Part shown: positions 1-6,607 of the stretch, in pieces
Position numbering within the stretch: the stretch's first letter is position 1
Layout: every line of letters starts with the position of its first letter
DNA from: Chloroflexota bacterium
GTDB lineage: Bacteria; Chloroflexota; Anaerolineae; J102
Assembly: GCA_013152695.1 (NCBI GenBank)
Contig: JAADFV010000089.1
Span: 1-7,782 of the forward strand
Direction of reading: 5' to 3'
DNA: 7,782 bases
Program-made: the position numbers and the translations under genes
The notes under the pieces: generated by a model
What the model was told of the DNA's origin: nothing
Databases searched by the model: none
What the model saw: only the letters and a program-made list of their open reading frames with translations

Positions 1-1420
1 TCACCTTACGGAAGGTGGTCACGCTATCTGCGCCTAGATTTTGTGCTGCCTCTTCGATGCTGGGATCGATCTGGTGCAGAACGGCGATGCCGGACTGAAT
101 CCCCACCGGCATGTAGCGGAAAATAAAGTTGAGTACGAGAATAGCCAGAGTACCCACCAACAGCACTGGTGGTTTGTTGAAAGCCAAGATGTAGCCGATG
201 CCTACGACAGTGCCGGGGACGGCAAAATTAAGGATCGAGCTAAACTCCAAAGCCCCCTTTCCGGGAAAGGTGCGGCGCACCACCAGAAAAGCAATCAACA
301 TGCCCAGGAGACCGGAAATCGGTGTAGAAAGGATGGCAACAATGAGGGTATCTTTCACCGAAGCAAAACCTACGCTAAACGTGTACAGGAAGTGATTCAA
401 GGTGAGCGTGTAATCATAGCCCCAAACCAGCGTAAAAGCCCCCATCAAAATTGTACCGTAAAAGAGCAGGATGAAAAGTGCAAATATACCCAATATCCCT
501 ACCAGTACCCACTGCATACCCCGGCTGACGATCTTTGAAGCAGAGGTGGAAGGCTTGCCGGTCACAGTCACATATTGGCGCTTTTGCAAATAATAGCGTT
601 GGATGGCGAAAGCTGTCATCGAGGGCAATAGCAAGATCACGGCCAGGGTCGCGCCCAGGGGCAGGTTGAAGGAGCCGGTAATCTCCAGATAGGCTTGAGG
701 CGCGAGCATGGGGAAGCGGCTGCCGGCCAGGACCAGAGGATTACCGAAGTCGGCCAGTGACTCGATGAGCACTACGAGAAAGGCACTGGCAATGCCGGGC
801 AAAGAAAGAGGGAGTAATACCCGCCGGAAAGTCTGCCAGCGCGTTGCCCCTACATTCATGGCTGCATCCTCCAACACCGGATTCATGCTGCCTAACACCC
901 CCCGCAAAGTGAGATAACCGATGGGCGCAAAGGTGAAAACCTGGGCTAATACCACGCCCTTGAACCCATAAATATTGAAATCTTGTAAGCCCAAAAGCTG
1001 CTTGGTTACGAAACCGTTGAAACCAAACAACATGAGGATGGAGATGGCACTAACAAAAGGCGGAGAAATGACAGGAAGGATAAGAATGACGTGCCAGATG
1101 GCTTTGCCGGGGGCATTGGTGCGGGTGAGGGTGAAAGCGGCAATGTAGCCAATGAAAACACCCACAGTCGCAGTCGTAAAACCTACCATCAAACTGTTGC
1201 GTAAGGCCAAGCGCAGATAACGGGTAGTAAAAAAGCGCTCGTAGTTGGCCAGAGTCAGACCCTCAACATCCCGCGTTTGCAGACTTTTGATCAGTACCTC
1301 GAAAAGAGGATAGATCACAAAAACGAATATGGCCAGGGCAATGAAAATAAGTAGCGCCAGGAGGATCGGATCCCGGCGCAACAGTTCCAATTCGCGTTTG
1401 GCGCGGTGCAGTCTCGACAT
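1..1420 (-). CDS. Fused two-domain ABC permease of the FbpB/AfuB type (3' end cut by window edge)
   Basis: This is the membrane subunit of a binding-protein-dependent importer, probably partner of the lipoprotein encoded just upstream. The frame is open from ATG 1420 through base 2 without a stop (473 codons), so the C-terminus lies outside the window. The reading frame shows a basic N-terminus, a first hydrophobic segment near residues 19-40, and two BPD_transp_1-like halves. Each half carries an EAA loop for the ATPase: E184-D-A-A with G191 in the first, E456-E-A-A with G463 in the second, the latter running to the edge. Hydrophobic stretches around residues 304-328, 357-381, 396-414 and 418-434 separate them. 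This tandem layout is known for FbpB, AfuB and ThiP. A GGAG sequence (1430-1433) precedes the start by nine bases. Iron(III), sugar phosphate, phosphonate or thiamine-type substrates are all possible. Only about one EAA loop and the last helices appear to be missing. Confidence 0.9.
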   Translation of the reverse strand, partial: MSRLHRAKRELELLRRDPILLALLIFIALAIFVFVIYPLFEVLIKSLQTRDVEGLTLANYERFFTTRYLRLALRNSLMVGFTTATVGVFIGYIAAFTLTRTNAPGKAIWHVILILPVISPPFVSAISILMLFGFNGFVTKQLLGLQDFNIYGFKGVVLAQVFTFAPIGYLTLRGVLGSMNPVLEDAAMNVGATRWQTFRRVLLPLSLPGIASAFLVVLIESLADFGNPLVLAGSRFPMLAPQAYLEITGSFNLPLGATLAVILLLPSMTAFAIQRYYLQKRQYVTVTGKPSTSASKIVSRGMQWVLVGILGIFALFILLFYGTILMGAFTLVWGYDYTLTLNHFLYTFSVGFASVKDTLIVAILSTPISGLLGMLIAFLVVRRTFPGKGALEFSSILNFAVPGTVVGIGYILAFNKPPVLLVGTLAILVLNFIFRYMPVGIQSGIAVLHQIDPSIEEAAQNLGADSVTTFRKV

Positions 1421-1429
1421 GCAGTAAGG

Positions 1430-1433
1430 CTCC
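1430..1433 (-). promoter_or_regulatory. Ribosome binding site of the fused permease
   Basis: GGAG on the minus strand, nine bases upstream of ATG 1420. It supports that ATG as the start, which has no overlap with the preceding gene and is followed at once by a basic then hydrophobic N-terminus. Confidence 0.55.
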
Positions 1434-1452
1434 GGATAGAGCACAGAGGGGA

Positions 1453-1544
1453 CGGATCGAGTGGAAGTAAACTGTATGGAATCAGTTCAAACGGCGAGAA
1501 GCCTTATTTTCGAGGCTACAAACCAAGCGAATCCACTCGATCCG
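1453..1544 (-). repeat. 92-bp element with perfect 13-bp inverted ends, foldable into a branched RNA
   Basis: Bases 1453-1465 (CGGATCGAGTGGA) are the exact reverse complement of 1532-1544. On the minus-strand transcript this outer stem gains one more G-U pair outside. The 66-base interior holds two smaller hairpins: 1500-1504 with 1513-1517 (5 bp, 8-base loop) and 1468-1474 with 1483-1489 (7 bp including one G-U, 8-base loop). The transcript could therefore form a three-stem, cloverleaf-like fold between the binding-protein and permease genes. No T-run follows, so it is not a typical intrinsic terminator. There is no evident target-site duplication. It may stabilise the binding-protein mRNA and lower permease expression, as intergenic stems do in some importer operons, or it may be one copy of a dispersed palindromic repeat. 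The function is unproven. Confidence 0.6.
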
Positions 1545-1558
1545 CACTCTAAATCATA

Positions 1559-2626
1559 TCATTGACCAAGGACTTCCTCGACCCAGCGATTAACCAATCG
1601 CTCCTTGTTGGCAGCGGCATACTCCAGATCATAAGGAATCAGTTTGATGGAGGCCAATTCTGGTACTCCTTCGCCGGCAGAGACATCGGAGCGCACAGGG
1701 AAGAAGTAAGTCTTCTGTGCACTTAGTTGCTCTTGACCCGCCTTGGAGAGCATCCAATCCACCAACTTCTGTGCAGTTTCAGCGTGGGGTGCGTCCTTGA
1801 TGATGGACATGGCCGCAGCTTCGTACCCCACCCCCTCTTCGGGAATGATCAGTGTCACCGGGTAGCCTTCGTCAATGAGCTTGAGGAAGGCCGGCGTAAA
1901 CTGAATACCGATGACCGTCTCGCCAATGGCCAAGGCTTTGCCCGGAGCTGTACCGCTCTGGGTGTAAGTCTGGACATTGGGATTGATAGCTTTCATCAGG
2001 TTGAAGGCTTCGTCCTCACCAAAAATGGTGACAAGCGTCATGACGATAGCGTAGGCCGTACCTGACGATTGCGGCGAAGGCATCTGAATCAGTCCCGCGT
2101 AGGCCGGATCAGCCAGACTCTTCCAGGAGGTAGGGGGCTCAAGACCACGTTCCTGCAGAGCATCGGTGCGGACGCCGAAACCAAGAGGGTTCATGTAGAA
2201 GGCATGCCAGTAGCCCTCGGCATCCTTGAACTGATCATCCAGATTGGCTGCTTCGGGCGAGTTGTAGGGTTGGGTCAACCCCCGTTCTTTGGCCACGATG
2301 TGGTTTTCACTGGGGGCACCAAACCAGATATCGGCCTGGGGACGGTTGGCCTCAGCCTCGATACGGCTCAGAGCCGGGCCCGAGGAGAGGAAGATCATCT
2401 CCACATCGACTCCAGTATCCGCGGAGAAGGCGTCAAGTAGCTTGCGAGCGTTCTCTTCGTCTACACTGCTGTAAACGACCAGCTTACCGGGCTCCTCGGC
2501 AGGCTGTGCGGTTGCAGCCACTTCCCCGCCACCTGCTGCCGGTTCCGCCTGAGGGGCCGCTGGCACTGCACAAGCAGAAAGCGCCAAAGCCACTGCCACG
2601 ATGAGTAGGAACTTGATAGTGCGCAT
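1559..2626 (-). CDS. Lipoprotein solute-binding protein of an FbpA/AfuA-like ABC importer
   Basis: This is an extracytoplasmic substrate receptor of 355 residues, tethered to the membrane. The N-terminus is a lipoprotein signal peptide: basic MRTIK, a hydrophobic core, and lipobox L16-S-A-C19. An Ala/Pro/Gly/Glu-rich linker runs to about residue 48. The mature domain opens with LVVYSSVDEE (49-58) and continues with SSG (81-83), the WFGAP segment (101-105), a YWHAFYMNPLGFGV segment (139-152), PTSW (165-168), SSGT (187-190), the YTQSG region (221-225) and PEEG (262-265). These are typical of the ferric/AfuA/2-aminoethylphosphonate group of family-1 binding proteins. No adjacent Tyr-Tyr pair, used for iron in classical FbpA, is present. 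The start ATG 2626 has a near-perfect AAAGGAGGA site. Its own promoter lies upstream, and the fused permease follows after 138 bp. Substrate is not assignable: iron(III), sugar phosphate or phosphonate are candidates. Confidence 0.9.
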   Translation of the reverse strand: MRTIKFLLIVAVALALSACAVPAAPQAEPAAGGGEVAATAQPAEEPGKLVVYSSVDEENARKLLDAFSADTGVDVEMIFLSSGPALSRIEAEANRPQADIWFGAPSENHIVAKERGLTQPYNSPEAANLDDQFKDAEGYWHAFYMNPLGFGVRTDALQERGLEPPTSWKSLADPAYAGLIQMPSPQSSGTAYAIVMTLVTIFGEDEAFNLMKAINPNVQTYTQSGTAPGKALAIGETVIGIQFTPAFLKLIDEGYPVTLIIPEEGVGYEAAAMSIIKDAPHAETAQKLVDWMLSKAGQEQLSAQKTYFFPVRSDVSAGEGVPELASIKLIPYDLEYAAANKERLVNRWVEEVLGQ

Positions 2627-2630
2627 AGTC

Positions 2631-2639
2631 TCCTCCTTT
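2631..2639 (-). promoter_or_regulatory. Strong ribosome binding site of the binding-protein gene
   Basis: AAAGGAGGA on the minus strand, four bases upstream of ATG 2626 (core GGAGG slightly further). It is among the best Shine-Dalgarno matches in the window, as expected for the most abundant component of an importer, and it fixes the start directly before the signal peptide. Confidence 0.75.
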
Positions 2640-2688
2640 GAAGAATTGAGAGAATTTGGAAAACATGACGAGGAATAAAAAACGCTTG

Positions 2689-2710
2689 TTCAACATTTTA
2701 TCATAATGAA
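2689..2710. promoter_or_regulatory. Imperfect 22-bp dyad over the -10 region, possible operator
   Basis: The segment has the symmetric form TTCA-N2-AT-N2-TA-N2-AT-N2-TGAA, with 14 of 22 positions matching its own reverse complement. It covers the proposed -10 hexamer and the likely transcription start, where a repressor would block RNA polymerase. It is AT-rich and only loosely resembles a Fur box, so I do not name a regulator. AT-rich sequence yields such partial symmetry by chance fairly often. Confidence 0.3.
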
Positions 2711-2723
2711 GCGGGTTTCACAA
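2695..2723 (-). promoter_or_regulatory. Sigma-70-type promoter for the binding-protein/permease operon
   Basis: On the minus strand, a -35 element TTGTGA (2718-2723, 4 of 6 to TTGACA) is followed by exactly 17 bp and a -10 element TAAAAT (2695-2700, 5 of 6 to TATAAT). The start of transcription would fall near 2688, giving a leader of about 60 bases before ATG 2626. The location in the only sizeable gap upstream of the gene supports it. It lies inside the inverted repeat proposed as the terminator of the preceding operon. Confidence 0.6.
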
Positions 2724-2745
2724 GGGCTTTTTTGTCACCTCAGAT

Positions 2746-3498
2746 TCAAGCGATGTGAATAGCATCGATGGAAGGAATGATGAAATCGGCGTAGGGTGCG
2801 AGTTCGGCGGCCGTCGAGACACCGCTGAGGACCCCCACTTTGATCCCGGCTCGGGCCCGCTGGGCCATGACCAGATCAGCCACCGTGTCCCCCACCATCA
2901 TCGCCCGTGAGGGCAAAATCTCCAGGCGTCGGCAGACATGAATAAAAGCGTCAGGCGCCGGCTTCATGGCAAAACCATCATCACCTCCGGTGACGGCACT
3001 CACCAGATCATCAACACCCATCAGGGCCAACGTCTCTGTGGCTGTGCTGTGATCGTCACTTGTAACGACCGCGACCCGTACTCCGGCCCAGGCAAGGCTT
3101 TCAAAGAGTACCTGTACCTGCCCCAGAGACCGTACCAGCTCAATCGTAGGCATGGCGCTGGCGCAGGCCACGAAGGAAGTACGTACATATTCTTCGGCCT
3201 GGTCCCAGCCAATGCCGTGCTGGTAAAGGACTACGGTTGCCACCGTGTATATCTTCGCCATCGTGGCCGTAGCCAGGGGCCCGGCGCCATCGGTGAGGCC
3301 ACTGGCAGGATCGTAGCCCAAACTGGCAAACAGATCCGCGGCCAGGTCAGCGTCGCCACCCACGCGTTGCACCAAACGTTGACCACAAAGGCGCATGCGC
3401 CGACCCCAGTAGTATTCGAAATCAATCAAAGTGCCATCTTTATCGAAGATGACCAGATCTGTCTCAACAGCGGTGCCGAGTATCTCCAATCGCGCCAT
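2746..3498 (-). CDS. HAD-superfamily phosphatase (phosphoglycolate-phosphatase-like)
   Basis: The 250-residue protein carries all four HAD motifs: motif I D19-K-D21-G-T23 (nucleophile and acid/base Asp), motif II T146-S147 after a hydrophobic strand, motif III Lys179 in MKPAPD, and motif IV G203-D204 with D208. An alpha-helical cap of about 100 residues sits between motifs I and II, the subclass I arrangement of Gph-like enzymes. Such enzymes hydrolyse small phosphomonoesters in the cytoplasm, and no signal peptide or membrane segment is seen. The DKDGT form of motif I, instead of the commoner DLDGT, is known in parts of the family. The start ATG 3498 is only 3 bases past the stop of the PHP gene, with AAAGGA at 3506-3511. 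As last gene of the importer operon, it may dephosphorylate the product of the PHP enzyme or an imported phosphate ester. Exact substrate unknown. Confidence 0.88.
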   Translation of the reverse strand: MARLEILGTAVETDLVIFDKDGTLIDFEYYWGRRMRLCGQRLVQRVGGDADLAADLFASLGYDPASGLTDGAGPLATATMAKIYTVATVVLYQHGIGWDQAEEYVRTSFVACASAMPTIELVRSLGQVQVLFESLAWAGVRVAVVTSDDHSTATETLALMGVDDLVSAVTGGDDGFAMKPAPDAFIHVCRRLEILPSRAMMVGDTVADLVMAQRARAGIKVGVLSGVSTAAELAPYADFIIPSIDAIHIA

Positions 3499-3501
3499 GG
3501 G

Positions 3502-4587
3502 TTAGTCCTTTGTAGGGTGAGATAAGAAGTCGCCGAATGTGTGAGCAGCAGGTTCAGGCCAATCACCGCCAAAGATGGGATTGGTGACGGCAATGATGTA
3601 ACCCTCAGCATCGCGGACATCGCAGCGATACCAGACAGGGGCATTGTCTATGTAGTCCTGGCAGACGAGACTGCCCTGTTCCCCCTGGCAGTGCTCAGAG
3701 CCGATGGGAACGCCATTTTTTATGATTTCTATCACTACCTCGGGCAAGTGCGTGCGTACGGTTGCTTGCAACTCGATCCTGCCGAGCATCGTACCCATGT
3801 CAGCACCGATGGCAAAAGAGCCATTGCTTCCCTTGATTTCAAAGGTCAACATCGGTTCCATACTCACATACACCTGATGTTGACGTACCCCCTGAAGAAT
3901 AGCAGCGGCAGAAAGCTGCTCGGCGTAGACCAGAGTGCGGGGGAGATGGATGGCAGGATGATAGGGACCCGCTTCTTTCACAGTGAAATGAAAGTCACTA
4001 CCGCCGATCGCAGTGATACGGTAACCTGCGTTGAGCCACCGCGTCCACATATCGACAGCAGCAGGATTGGCCCTGGCATTATCGGGCCAGGTGGGATCGT
4101 TCCAGATTTCCAGACAGTCCAGTCGTGAGAGCGGAATATCAGTCTCTTGCCAGGCCCAGGGGGCCAATAAGGGATGATTGAGGGAAACCAGCAAGCCTTG
4201 TTCCTGGCATTGTTGCATCAGATCGGCAACCACAACACCCTCGCCCAGATTTATTTCGTGCCCGGCCTTTGCCCCATTCGCCTTCCTGAGAAGTGAAAGC
4301 CAGGCCGGTGCTTCAGTAAGACCGAACACGTTGAAGTGCCCGCTGAAAAGGGTCACTTCGATGCCACGTATCATCGGCAGAGGGAGAGGTTCTGGGCTGG
4401 CATCGAGGCCGGCGACGGTGTTATGATCAGTGATGGCGACAAAGTCAAGGCCGGCCGCGAGCGCCATCTGCATGAGTGCCTCCGGCGAGTTTTCGCCATC
4501 AGAGGCGGTGGTATGGGCATGAAAATCGCCTGCATACCAACCGGCTCTGGCGCGAAAGACATGGCTGGGGGAAAAGGTGGCGTGCAT
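3502..4587 (-). CDS. PHP-domain metallohydrolase, CehA/McbA-like
   Basis: This is a predicted cytoplasmic metal-dependent hydrolase of 361 residues. The polymerase-and-histidinol-phosphatase signature residues are visible: H23-A-H25 in DFHAHT followed by S-D30-G, D54-H55 in ITDHNT, E77 in GIEV, H84, H138 in SLNHP, and D198-x-H200 in GGSDFH. These are the expected ligands of a multinuclear metal site. After about residue 240 comes a beta-rich C-terminal part typical of CehA/McbA-like members rather than of TrpH/YciV phosphodiesterases, which are shorter. Known relatives include phosphoesterases and the carbaryl hydrolase CehA, so ester, phosphoester or amide hydrolysis are all possible. ATG 4587 is preferred to TTG 4593 because AGGTG lies 7 bases before it. 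The start sits 2 bases past the DppF-type gene stop, indicating cotranscription with the importer. No signal peptide is seen, so it should act on imported or internal substrate. Confidence 0.87.
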   Translation of the reverse strand: MHATFSPSHVFRARAGWYAGDFHAHTTASDGENSPEALMQMALAAGLDFVAITDHNTVAGLDASPEPLPLPMIRGIEVTLFSGHFNVFGLTEAPAWLSLLRKANGAKAGHEINLGEGVVVADLMQQCQEQGLLVSLNHPLLAPWAWQETDIPLSRLDCLEIWNDPTWPDNARANPAAVDMWTRWLNAGYRITAIGGSDFHFTVKEAGPYHPAIHLPRTLVYAEQLSAAAILQGVRQHQVYVSMEPMLTFEIKGSNGSFAIGADMGTMLGRIELQATVRTHLPEVVIEIIKNGVPIGSEHCQGEQGSLVCQDYIDNAPVWYRCDVRDAEGYIIAVTNPIFGGDWPEPAAHTFGDFLSHPTKD

Positions 4588-4589
4588 GC

Positions 4590-5597
4590 TCAAACACCTA
4601 TCTTACTGCCGCCTTGTTGATCGGCAAGATGGCAGGCGACGAAATGCCCTGGGAATATTTCACGAAGCAAGGGCTCACGAGCTTTACACTCGTCAGTGAC
4701 CAGGGGGCAACGGGTGTGAAAAACACAACCGCTGGGAGGATGGGCGGGGCTGGGTGGGTCACCGTGAAGGATGAAGCGCCGACGCTGACGTTCGATAGAG
4801 GGATGAGGCACGGGTACGGCGGAATTGAGAGCCTGGGTGTAGGGATGCAAGGGATCGTCGAAAAGGGTATTGCGATCGGTCAATTCCATGATCTTACCCA
4901 AATACATCACGGCGATACGGTGCGAGATGTGCTTGACCATGCTCAGATCGTGGGCAATGAAGAGATAGGTCAAATTCAGGCGTTCTTGCAGGTCTTGCAG
5001 AAGGTTGACAACTTGCGCCTGGATGGAGACATCGAGGGCGGAAATAGGCTCGTCGCAGACAATGAAGCGTGGATTCACGGAAAGCGCACGGGCGATGCCA
5101 ATGCGTTGCCTTTGTCCCCCGGAAAATTCGTGGGGAAAGCGGCGGGCATAGGCCGGATTCAGGCCAACCAGTTCCAGAAGTTCTGCCACCCGATCTTTGA
5201 GCTCGCGGCCGTGCATCAGGCCTTGCAGGCGTAGGGGTTCACTGACGATTTTGCCCACAGAATGGCGGGGATTGAGAGTAGCATAAGGGTCCTGGAAAAT
5301 CATCTGCATGCGGGGTCGCAGGCGGCGTAGGGGTTCACCTTTCAGGGTAGTGAGATCGACGCCTTCGAAAAAGACATGCCCGGCAGTTGGTCGCAGTAGC
5401 TGGATAATCGCCCGTCCTGCTGTCGACTTACCACAACCACTCTCCCCTACCAGGCCCAGCGTTTCTCCACGCTGGATGCTGAAGGAGACACCATCAACAG
5501 CCTTGACCGCACCTACTTTGCGCCCAAGAAGACCGCCATAAATCGGGAAGTGTTTTCTGAGATCGACAACACGCAGGAGCTCGTTCTGCTCAGCCAT
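4590..5597 (-). CDS. DppF/OppF-type ABC transporter ATPase
   Basis: This is one of two ATP-hydrolysing subunits of a dipeptide/oligopeptide/nickel-family importer, 335 residues from ATG 5597. Visible motifs are Walker A GESGCGKS (51-58), Q-loop in FQDP, signature FSGGQRQR (158-165), Walker B FIVCDE (178-183), D-loop SALD and H-loop His216. The C-terminal oligopeptide-ATPase extension includes LHPYTQAL, the [10 protein letters not shown] motif and cysteines 291, 297, 304 and 322. The [13 protein letters not shown] segment near the N-terminus is typical of DppF rather than DppD. ATG 5597 is chosen over 5624 because GGAGGT (5605-5610) lies 7 bases before it. It overlaps the end of the DppD-type gene by 8 bases, which suggests coupled translation and matched amounts of the two subunits. 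Family assignment is firm; the transported substrate (peptide, nickel, sugar or other) is not. Confidence 0.94.
   Translation of the reverse strand: MAEQNELLRVVDLRKHFPIYGGLLGRKVGAVKAVDGVSFSIQRGETLGLVGESGCGKSTAGRAIIQLLRPTAGHVFFEGVDLTTLKGEPLRRLRPRMQMIFQDPYATLNPRHSVGKIVSEPLRLQGLMHGRELKDRVAELLELVGLNPAYARRFPHEFSGGQRQRIGIARALSVNPRFIVCDEPISALDVSIQAQVVNLLQDLQERLNLTYLFIAHDLSMVKHISHRIAVMYLGKIMELTDRNTLFDDPLHPYTQALNSAVPVPHPSIERQRRRFILHGDPPSPAHPPSGCVFHTRCPLVTDECKAREPLLREIFPGHFVACHLADQQGGSKIGV
4595..4599 (-). promoter_or_regulatory. Ribosome binding site of the PHP hydrolase gene
   Basis: AGGTG on the minus strand, 7 bases before ATG 4587, within the last codons of the DppF-type gene. It is only one base from TTG 4593, too close to serve that codon, so ATG 4587 is the better start. 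Confidence 0.55.
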
Positions 5598-6594
5598 GAC
5601 GAGGACCTCCTTTTTCCATGTCATAGAAACAGGCCACGCTGTGTCCGGGGGCAGTACTCATCAGATCAGGGATTTTCTGCCAGCAAGGGTCGAAGGCGTG
5701 TTCACAACGCCAGGCAAAGGGACAGTGTCGCAAAGGCAGACGCATATCAGGAGGTGTGCCCGGAATGCTGACCAGGCGCTTGGTTTCACGGCTATCCAGG
5801 CGGGGCAGAGCGCCAAGCAGGCCCACGGTGTAGGGATGCTGGGGCCGATCGTAGAGATCGTCGACCTGGGCCAGCTCCACAATCCTCCCCCCATACATCA
5901 CCATCACCCGATCGGCCAACCCCGCTACGACGCCCAGATCATGGGTAATCCAGATCATCGTCATGCCCAGAGTTCGGCGCAGGTGATTGAACAAGTCGAT
6001 GATCTGGGCCTGAACGGTTACATCCAGAGCCGTAGTGGGCTCGTCGGCAATGACGATCTGGGGATTACAGGCAATGGCGATGGCAATTACTACCCGTTGG
6101 CGCATACCGCCGGAGAGCTGGAAGGGGTAGGCCTTGTAACGTAGCTCGGGATCAGGGATACCGACCTCGGCCAGCAGTTTGATGGTCTGTGTTTTTGCTT
6201 CTTCTGCGCTTAAGTGCAAGTGCCGGGTGAGGGTCTCTTTAATTTGCTCGCCAATGGTAAGGATGGGATTGAGCGTGGAAATGGGGTCCTGGAAAACAAA
6301 GCCGATCTGACCCCCGCGCACATCTCGCAACTCGGCCTCACTAAGTTTGAGTAAATCTTTTTGGGCGAGGGGCGTGCGAAAGATGGCCGAGCCTTGTTCG
6401 ATTTTTCCCGGCGGAGAGGGAATAAGCCCAAGTAAGGAAAGGACGGTGACGCTTTTGCCACTGCCGCTCTCGCCCACAATGGCCAGTGTTTCCCCTTCTT
6501 GCAGATCAAAACTAACGTCGCTGACGGCATGAACGATGCCATCGAGGGTATAGAACTTGGTAACGAGATTGCGTACTTCGAGAATTGTGCTCAT
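5590..6594 (-). CDS. DppD/OppD-type ABC transporter ATPase
   Basis: This is the second ATPase of the importer, 334 residues, expected to pair with the DppF-type subunit under the two permeases. Motifs seen are Walker A GESGSGKS (41-48), Q-loop Gln102 in FQDP, signature LSGGMRQR (160-167), Walker B IVIADE (180-185), TTALD and H-loop His218 in THDLG. The C-terminal extension has QHPYTVGLL, the PGTPPD motif and four cysteines at 291, 297, 304 and 322. In the family this C-terminal cysteine set has been linked to an iron-sulfur cluster. ATG 6594 is preferred because GAGGAG (6602-6607) sits 7 bases before it; the earlier ATG 6609 would overlap the preceding stop and lacks a comparable site. The stop lies within the next gene's start region. 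Length and motif order are normal for the family; nothing looks damaged. Confidence 0.94.
   Translation of the reverse strand: MSTILEVRNLVTKFYTLDGIVHAVSDVSFDLQEGETLAIVGESGSGKSVTVLSLLGLIPSPPGKIEQGSAIFRTPLAQKDLLKLSEAELRDVRGGQIGFVFQDPISTLNPILTIGEQIKETLTRHLHLSAEEAKTQTIKLLAEVGIPDPELRYKAYPFQLSGGMRQRVVIAIAIACNPQIVIADEPTTALDVTVQAQIIDLFNHLRRTLGMTMIWITHDLGVVAGLADRVMVMYGGRIVELAQVDDLYDRPQHPYTVGLLGALPRLDSRETKRLVSIPGTPPDMRLPLRHCPFAWRCEHAFDPCWQKIPDLMSTAPGHSVACFYDMEKGGPRHG
5605..5613 (-). promoter_or_regulatory. Ribosome binding site deciding the DppF-type start
   Basis: AAAGGAGGT on the minus strand, 7 bases before ATG 5597 and inside the last codons of the DppD-type gene. It is an excellent Shine-Dalgarno match and argues against the upstream ATG 5624. 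Confidence 0.75.
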
Positions 6595-6601
6595 GGTGTC
6601 A

Positions 6602-6607
6602 CTCCTC
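6602..6607 (-). promoter_or_regulatory. Ribosome binding site deciding the DppD-type start
   Basis: GAGGAG on the minus strand, 7 bases before ATG 6594 and overlapping the stop codon of the DppC-type gene. It favours the 334-residue product over the version starting at 6609. Confidence 0.7.

Larger units (their letters stand above)
2677..2733 (-). terminator. Candidate intrinsic terminator of the upstream operon, interleaved with the next promoter
   Basis: On the minus strand the sequence after the HAD gene stop reads AAAAAAGCC-CTTGT, then about 30 bases, then ACAAG-CG-TTTTTT. The arms (2720-2733 and 2677-2689) pair over 5 bp next to the loop and again across A6/T6, with a small internal mismatch of three against two bases. 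An alternative shorter stem CGCTT/AAGCG also ends at the same T6 tract. Position 13 bases past the stop of the last operon gene supports termination. The long loop and modest GC make it weaker than a textbook terminator. Confidence 0.4.

Noticed and set aside
41..538. 165-codon plus-strand open frame at the left end
   Set aside because: It lies antisense to the fused permease, whose frame gives a clear two-domain membrane protein; the plus-strand product is hydrophilic, low in recognisable motifs and lacks a convincing ribosome site.
1453..1544. Inverted repeat as a miniature transposable element or a rho-independent terminator
   Set aside because: No target-site duplication flanks the ends and no T-run follows on either strand, so neither label is supported without finding other copies.
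1559..2626. Calling the binding protein an iron(III) receptor outright
   Set aside because: The framework fits FbpA-like proteins, but the adjacent tyrosine pair is missing and related receptors bind sugar phosphates or phosphonates, so the ligand is left open.
2484..2696. 70-codon minus-strand frame overlapping the binding-protein start
   Set aside because: Its ATG lies within the proposed -10 element, it has no Shine-Dalgarno sequence, and it runs out of frame through the signal-peptide coding region.
2938..4128. Two 195-codon plus-strand frames (2938-3525 and 3541-4128)
   Set aside because: They are antisense to the HAD and PHP genes, which both retain full catalytic motifs; the plus-strand translations show no domains.
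4476..5234. 252-codon plus-strand open frame
   Set aside because: It is the complementary-strand shadow of the DppF-type ATPase, which has every ABC motif; the antisense product shows no family resemblance.
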